Below are positions 6,952 to 9,046 of a stretch of DNA of 9,046 bases, in pieces. Source of the DNA: UBA10205 sp964373815 (GTDB lineage: Archaea; Iainarchaeota; Iainarchaeia; Iainarchaeales; Iainarchaeaceae); assembly GCA_964373815.1 (NCBI GenBank), contig CAYJWI010000034.1, positions 1 through 9,046 on the forward strand. The letters are read 5' to 3'. Positions within the stretch are counted from its first letter, which is position 1; every line of letters begins with the position of its first letter. The notes beneath the pieces were generated by a model. That model was not told where the DNA came from. It did no database searches and was given only the letters and a program-made list of their open reading frames with translations. The position numbers and the translations under genes are program-made.

Positions 6952-7314
6952 ATGCCCCGGATTTTTGCAAAAACCCTCTCAAAAGAAGTTATTGTAAACA
7001 TAAACAAGAAGTTCTCTGATGGGACAATGAGGAATGAGGGTGAAATCGACCATATCGTTTACAAGGTGGCAAATACCAGGGGGATAGATAGAAAGTCTGC
7101 AACCTTGCTGATGGACATTGCAAAAAGGCATGCTTTTATTGATGGCAATAAAAGGACAGCTTATGAATCAATGCTTACCTTTCTTGAGATAAATGGAAAA
7201 AAACTTGAAGTAGGCGAAACATCAAAATTCAATGTTGTTGTATGGGCAGTAAAACCATATACAAGCCTTGAAGAAATAGTCACGTGGGTAGCGAACCATA
7301 CGAGGAGTGATTGA
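6952..7314 (+). CDS. doc: Doc-type Fic-fold toxin
   Basis: 120 residues from ATG 6952, close to the length of phage P1 Doc. The Fic-fold core motif is HAFIDGNKRTA (60-70), matching Hx[FP]x[DE]GNKR. The Lys after Asn (K67) replaces the Gly of AMP-transferring Fic proteins and marks the Doc branch, whose P1 member phosphorylates EF-Tu. In an archaeon the matching target would be aEF1A, an inference. Helices before the motif (GIDRKSATLLMDIAKR) and after it (YESMLTFLEINGKKLEV) fit the family. The upstream ATG 6919 is rejected because the TATA box and palindrome would lie inside the gene. Codons are AT-richer than in map. The gene for the usual Phd antitoxin is not upstream. Instead, a 42-residue ORF starts one base after the stop. 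Confidence 0.88.
   Translation: MPRIFAKTLSKEVIVNINKKFSDGTMRNEGEIDHIVYKVANTRGIDRKSATLLMDIAKRHAFIDGNKRTAYESMLTFLEINGKKLEVGETSKFNVVVWAVKPYTSLEEIVTWVANHTRSD
7303..7307 (+). promoter_or_regulatory. Shine-Dalgarno of the 42-residue partner gene
   Basis: AGGAG, within GAGGAGTGAT, lies 8 bases before ATG 7316 at the very end of doc. It is one of the best ribosome-binding sites in the window and argues that the short downstream ORF is translated from the doc mRNA. Confidence 0.65.
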
Positions 7315-7315
7315 A

Positions 7316-7444
7316 ATGAAAATAATAAAAGTAAAGGGCAAACGTGAACCAATAACCATGGCGGAATGGAAGGACGTAAAGCATATTGTGGAGCGCCACC
7401 TCAAGGAAAACAAGGAGTTTTACAGCCAACTTGCTGAATTATAG
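7316..7444 (+). CDS. 42-residue protein downstream of doc, candidate antitoxin
   Basis: ATG 7316 follows the doc stop by one base and has a strong AGGAG site, so it is probably cotranslated with the toxin. The product has a basic N-terminus (MKIIKVKGKREP) followed by one or two amphipathic helices (AEWKDVKHIVERHLKENKEF, then YSQLAEL). I do not recognise the family. By position it is the natural candidate for the toxin's neutraliser. It is much shorter than Phd (73 residues) and the order is reversed, because Phd normally comes first. It ends in S-QLA-E-L, which resembles only the first part of the [S/T]xxxE[G/N] inhibitory motif of Fic antitoxins, and that motif is not used by Doc, so I give this no weight. 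Which protein binds the palindrome upstream remains open. Confidence 0.6.
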   Translation: MKIIKVKGKREPITMAEWKDVKHIVERHLKENKEFYSQLAEL

Positions 7445-7515
7445 TTTACCCCAATTGCAAAGGGAAATAATCAGTCTGCAATAAGCAGGAGCGCCAACCC
7501 CCCCCCAAAACAGCT

Positions 7516-7523
7516 AATTTAAA
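7516..7523 (+). promoter_or_regulatory. TATA box of the tRNA pair
   Basis: AATTTAAA lies 40-47 bases before the first base of tRNA-Arg, giving a start near 7548 and a short 5' leader for RNase P removal. A second AT-rich stretch, TATTTTAT (7540-7547), would place the start inside the tRNA and is less likely. Confidence 0.5.
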
Positions 7524-7562
7524 GTTTCCCTATAGCCAGTATTTTATTGGATTTAGAAAGCT

Positions 7563-7634
7563 GCTCCCATGGTGTAACGGATAGCATAAAAGCTTGCGGA
7601 GCTTTCGATCAGGGTTCGAATCCCTGTGGGAGCG
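7563..7634 (+). tRNA. tRNA-Arg(GCG)
   Basis: A complete cloverleaf can be drawn: acceptor GCTCCCA with TGGGAGC (7563-7569 / 7627-7633), discriminator G7634, D stem GTGT/GCAT with wobble pairs, anticodon stem AAAGC/GCTTT around loop TTGCGGA, and T arm CAGGG-TTCGAAT-CCCTG. The anticodon GCG (7596-7598) reads CGC, and the A after GG in the D loop (A20) is a typical arginine identity base. No intron, and CCA is not encoded. Confidence 0.93.
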
Positions 7635-7718
7635 CCTCAACCCTTTCGCCGGTTGGGAGCGACGGTCATTCCCTTGCATGGGAATAAGCCTTCGGAGTAG
7701 AGTAGTTTCGCAATAGTT
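7635..7718 (+). other. structured spacer between the two tRNA genes
   Basis: 84 bases with no ORF and no clear TATA box before tRNA-Leu, so both tRNAs are probably cut from one transcript. Two hairpins are visible: a 7-pair stem CTCAACC/GGTTGGG (7636-7657, one G-T pair) and a perfect 6-pair stem ATTCCC/GGGAAT (7668-7685, loop TTGCAT). No C/D box pair, ACA box or T-loop was found. It could be plain spacer or a small RNA. Confidence 0.4.
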
Positions 7719-7801
7719 GCGGGGGTCCCATAGCGGCAATTGGAAGCGGCTTAGGACCGCTTGGCTTAGTGCCTCCGCAGGTTCGAGTCCTGCCCCCCGC
7801 A
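7719..7801 (+). tRNA. tRNA-Leu(TAG)
   Basis: A class II tRNA with a long variable arm: acceptor GCGGGGG/CCCCCGC (7719-7725 / 7794-7800), discriminator A7801, anticodon stem AGCGG/CCGCT around loop CTTAGGA (anticodon TAG, reading CTA), variable arm GGC/GCC, and T arm GCAGG-TTCGAGT-CCTGC. The A discriminator and long arm fit leucine. No intron, and CCA is not encoded. Confidence 0.94.
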
Positions 7802-7803
7802 AT

Positions 7804-7811
7804 CTTTTTTA
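7804..7811 (+). terminator. T-run terminator of the tRNA transcript
   Basis: T6 (7805-7810) begins four bases after the tRNA-Leu discriminator, a typical archaeal stop signal for a tRNA transcript. Confidence 0.6.
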
Positions 7812-7831
7812 TAGGAAAGAAATAGGAAACC

Positions 7832-8476
7832 CTAGCGCGGCAAATACCCCTTCGCGTGCTTTACGACAAGCGAAGAATCGAGCCAGAGCTTGTAGCCTAG
7901 TCCCTTCGCGCGCTCGGAGAAGAGCTGGTCCTCGGTTACAATGCCGCCGTCCGGAAGCGGCCTCAAGTCGAACGGCCGCGGCTTGAACTTTTCAAACACC
8001 TTCCTTGCGACTTCCATTTTCATCGCGCAGAACCCGAAGCCGATTGCATCCACTTCCATTATGCCCTTTAGCTCTTTCTCCTCGAGCCACTTGTATCGCT
8101 CGCCGGCTTTCCAGTAGGCGACAGGCTTTATCCCGTCATCGAGCGGGTTGTAATAAACCCCGGAGACGAAATCCTTCCCTGAATCGAGGTGGGCGAGGAG
8201 CTGCTTTACCTGCTCAAAAGTGAAGACGATGTCATTGTCAACCCAGAGGATGTAATCGAAGGAAAAGCCCTTGTTCTGCCCTTCGAATGCAAAAACCCTG
8301 CGCAGTATTTCGTTGCGGTTCTCGAAAATCATGGGCGAAGCCACTGCGAAAACAGCGCTGTTCCAGCCAAGCATTATCTGCCCTATGCTATTCGCAAAGG
8401 ACTTGAAGAAGCCGAAATCGACGAAGCGGCCGCTCGGAACGCACAGGGCAAGGTTCTTTTTAGCCAAATTCACCAC
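7832..8476 (-). CDS. GT-A fold glycosyltransferase
   Basis: 214 residues, cytoplasmic, no membrane segment. The core is a GT-A (family 2 or Anp1-like) nucleotide-sugar transferase: FDYILWVDNDIVF holds the metal-binding D80-N-D82 (DxD), FVSGVYYNP (103-111) and VDAIGFGFCAMKMEVA (142-157) form the acceptor side, TEDQLFSERAKGLGY (181-195) supplies the likely catalytic acidic pair E182/D183, and H207 in VVKHAKG may be the third metal ligand. Sugar and acceptor are unknown; surface glycan or S-layer decoration is a guess. The start is GTG 8476, supported by a TATA box 25-31 bases upstream and no ribosome site, so a leaderless GTG gene. An adjacent GTG at 8473 is also possible. The gene stands alone, converging on the tRNA pair; a pyrimidine-rich tract follows its stop. 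Confidence 0.85.
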   Translation of the reverse strand: MVNLAKKNLALCVPSGRFVDFGFFKSFANSIGQIMLGWNSAVFAVASPMIFENRNEILRRVFAFEGQNKGFSFDYILWVDNDIVFTFEQVKQLLAHLDSGKDFVSGVYYNPLDDGIKPVAYWKAGERYKWLEEKELKGIMEVDAIGFGFCAMKMEVARKVFEKFKPRPFDLRPLPDGGIVTEDQLFSERAKGLGYKLWLDSSLVVKHAKGYLPR

Positions 8477-8500
8477 TAAAAGAAATATTGTTGGGAAGTG

Positions 8501-8507
8501 TTTTTAT
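8501..8507 (-). promoter_or_regulatory. TATA box of the glycosyltransferase gene
   Basis: On the minus strand this reads ATAAAAA within GCATAAAAA, 25-31 bases before GTG 8476. It has the same core as the polB promoter box, which supports a leaderless GTG start. Confidence 0.6.
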
Positions 8508-8514
8508 GCGTTAG

Positions 8515-8544
8515 GCAGGCCACTAATGAGCAGGCTACTGATGC
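8515..8544. repeat. two-copy 15-base tandem repeat
   Basis: GCAGGCCACTAATGA (8515-8529) is followed directly by GCAGGCTACTGATGC (8530-8544); 12 of 15 positions agree. Possibly a local duplication; function unknown. Confidence 0.5.
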
Positions 8545-8636
8545 TCACGCGGGTCAAGGGGATGCCTGTTCTTTGTGGCATCCTTGGCAAAACCCAGGGA
8601 ATGCATAATGCTCCTGAAGACCCTTCTGAAAGGCAT
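8535..8636 (-). CDS. candidate leaderless small gene (33 residues)
   Basis: ATG 8636 to TAG 8535, 33 residues, beginning MPFRRVFRSIMHSLGF and ending RHPLDPREHQ: basic, with an amphipathic N-terminal helix. I do not recognise it. The main support is a strong TATA box on the same strand (TTAAATAT, 8662-8669) exactly 26-33 bases upstream, the spacing used by leaderless genes here. It lies upstream of, and in the same direction as, the glycosyltransferase, which has its own box. The 10-pair hairpin at 8555-8586 falls inside it, so the promoter could instead drive a non-coding RNA. Short ORFs arise by chance, so this is a candidate only. Confidence 0.35.
   Translation of the reverse strand: MPFRRVFRSIMHSLGFAKDATKNRHPLDPREHQ
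8551..8595. other. hairpin in the glycosyltransferase upstream gap
   Basis: Stem GGATGCC/GGCATCC (8560-8566 / 8577-8583) around loop TGTTCTTTGT extends past a two-G bulge with CAA/TTG (8555-8557 / 8584-8586), and past an internal loop with GGGT/ACCC (8551-8554 / 8592-8595). No T-run follows on either strand, so it is not an obvious terminator. No clear C/D or ACA boxes were found. Confidence 0.45.
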
Positions 8637-8661
8637 AATATAGCCAGATAGCGCTTTTCCC

Positions 8662-8669
8662 ATATTTAA
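8662..8669 (-). promoter_or_regulatory. TATA box upstream of the 33-residue candidate
   Basis: Minus-strand TTAAATAT is one of the better TATA matches in the window, 26-33 bases before ATG 8636. Read on the plus strand (ATATTTAA) it would give a start near 8692, with no start codon until 8756, so the minus-strand reading is preferred. Confidence 0.45.
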
Positions 8670-8726
8670 GGCTTGGCAGGCCTTTTTTTGGCCGGAAAAG
8701 AATTCACTTTGGCGAGATCCCCGGCA

Positions 8727-8734
8727 TTAATAAA
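8727..8734 (+). promoter_or_regulatory. TATA box of the truncated ORF
   Basis: TTAATAAA lies 22-29 bases before ATG 8756, fitting a leaderless start there. The alternative ATG 8780 has a G-run (AGGGGGAT) just before it. Confidence 0.45.
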
Positions 8735-8755
8735 CAAAAAGAGCGTACTTATTTC

Positions 8756-9004
8756 ATGAACCCATGCGCCAGGGGGATAATGGAAAGGTTTGTCATTGCG
8801 CGGCTTAAGGAAGGGAAAAGGAAGCTTAGGCTGGTTGAAATAATCAGGAAGATTAACAAGGCGCACCCTGGCTTGAGTGACGTGACCATTGCACATGATA
8901 TGCTGGGCTTTGCGAGATCACGTTTGCCTCCAATGGAGAAAGGTGACCTCCTCCCACGCCTAAAGGCGTGGGCTTCCCTGTATCTTAGGAGGCCCACTTG
9001 GTAA
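8756..9004 (+). CDS. ORF apparently truncated by an IS200/IS605-type end
   Basis: 82 residues from ATG 8756 (74 from ATG 8780). I do not recognise the native part. Residues 9-62 are basic and helical (MERFVIARLKEGKRKLRLVE, then IIRKINKAHPGLSDVTIAHD), with an HTH-like cadence around HPGLSDVTIAHDMLGFA, perhaps a small DNA- or RNA-binding protein. From about residue 63 the reading frame enters the transposon-end hairpin and becomes LLPRLKAWASLYLRRPTW, a typical translation of that repeat rather than native protein. The original gene was therefore probably longer and was cut near 8943-8946. Its own TATA box makes expression plausible. Whether the shortened product works is unknown. Confidence 0.5.
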   Translation: MNPCARGIMERFVIARLKEGKRKLRLVEIIRKINKAHPGLSDVTIAHDMLGFARSRLPPMEKGDLLPRLKAWASLYLRRPTW

Positions 9005-9046
9005 GGTTTGTTTGGTGTATATCTCCTTGTTTTCTGACATAGTCGC
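8943..9046 (-). mobile_element. right end of an IS200/IS605 (IS1341-type) element, continuing past the window
   Basis: On the minus strand the sequence reads GAAGCCCACGCCTTTAGGCG followed by TGGGAGGAGGTCAC. This is the subterminal palindrome typical of the 3' end of TnpB-carrying elements, and TCAC is a plausible cleavage end. The stem CCCACGCC/GGCGTGGG (8953-8960 / 8965-8972, loop TAAA) is perfect, and an outer stem CCTCCT/AGGAGG (8947-8952 / 8987-8992) encloses it. In this orientation tnpB would lie beyond 9046 on the minus strand, and this segment would also encode the 3' part of its guide (omega/re) RNA. One minus-strand frame is open from 9044 and stops at 8985, 13 bases before the inner hairpin; it could be the TnpB C-terminus, but it is too short to identify. 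A solitary end or MITE is the alternative. Confidence 0.55.

Noticed and set aside
7498..7506. Run of nine C bases before the tRNA pair
   Set aside because: Intergenic homopolymer with no evident role; its length may be a sequencing artefact and no gene depends on it.
7530..7802. 90-codon minus-strand frame beginning MRGAGLEPAEALSQ
   Set aside because: It is antisense to both tRNA genes. The 'GAGLEPA' type of sequence is a well-known artefact of reverse-complemented tRNAs.
8528..8620. Possible C/D box guide RNA (CTGATG near 8538, CTGA near 8613)
   Set aside because: The C box lacks the RUGAUGA consensus, the boxes are too far apart, and no C'/D' pair with correct spacing was found.
8271..8651. 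126-codon plus-strand frame
   Set aside because: The first half is a shadow of the glycosyltransferase; the rest has no start signal or protein-like pattern.
8749..8997. 82-codon minus-strand frame MGLLRYREAHAFRRG...
   Set aside because: It starts inside the transposon end; 'REAHAFRRG' is the usual translation of that palindrome. The opposite strand has a TATA box and better coding character.

Overview
The window looks archaeal. It has a euryarchaeal-type family B DNA polymerase, a type II methionine aminopeptidase, tRNA genes without encoded CCA, and TATA-like boxes placed about 26-30 bases before start codons, as expected for leaderless archaeal transcripts. The tight packing, the short helical N-terminal module of the first gene and the degenerate HerA-like protein suggest a small-genome DPANN-type archaeon. 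That lineage guess is an inference; the archaeal assignment is firm.

Layout. Left part (6-2819): an acidic coiled-coil protein (minus) is divergent from a 499-residue HerA/FtsK-like protein that has lost its Walker A motif. The latter converges on a second small coiled-coil protein (minus) across a two-way T-rich terminator. Centre (2863-6894): polB shares a 43-base promoter with that coiled-coil gene. It is followed by an AT-richer SAM-dependent methyltransferase with its own Shine-Dalgarno, then by map on its own promoter. Right part (6922-9046), an accessory region: a Doc-type toxin under a TATA box overlapped by a 23-base perfect palindrome, a 42-residue partner one base downstream, tRNA-Arg(GCG), a structured spacer, tRNA-Leu(TAG), a lone GT-A glycosyltransferase (minus), a gap with a possible leaderless 33-codon gene and a hairpin, and an ORF whose 3' end runs into what looks like the right end of an IS200/IS605 (IS1341-type) element continuing past the window.

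PolB (replication) and Map (N-terminal Met removal) are housekeeping enzymes. PolB has all exonuclease and polymerase catalytic residues and a C-terminal PCNA-binding peptide, but carries His where relatives have the motif A steric-gate Tyr. The least explained item is the toxin-first doc module, with a tiny downstream protein and a palindromic operator but no recognisable DNA-binding antitoxin. Next are the Walker-less ATPase between two coiled-coil genes and the 33-codon leaderless gene. No CRISPR array, rRNA or replication origin was seen.
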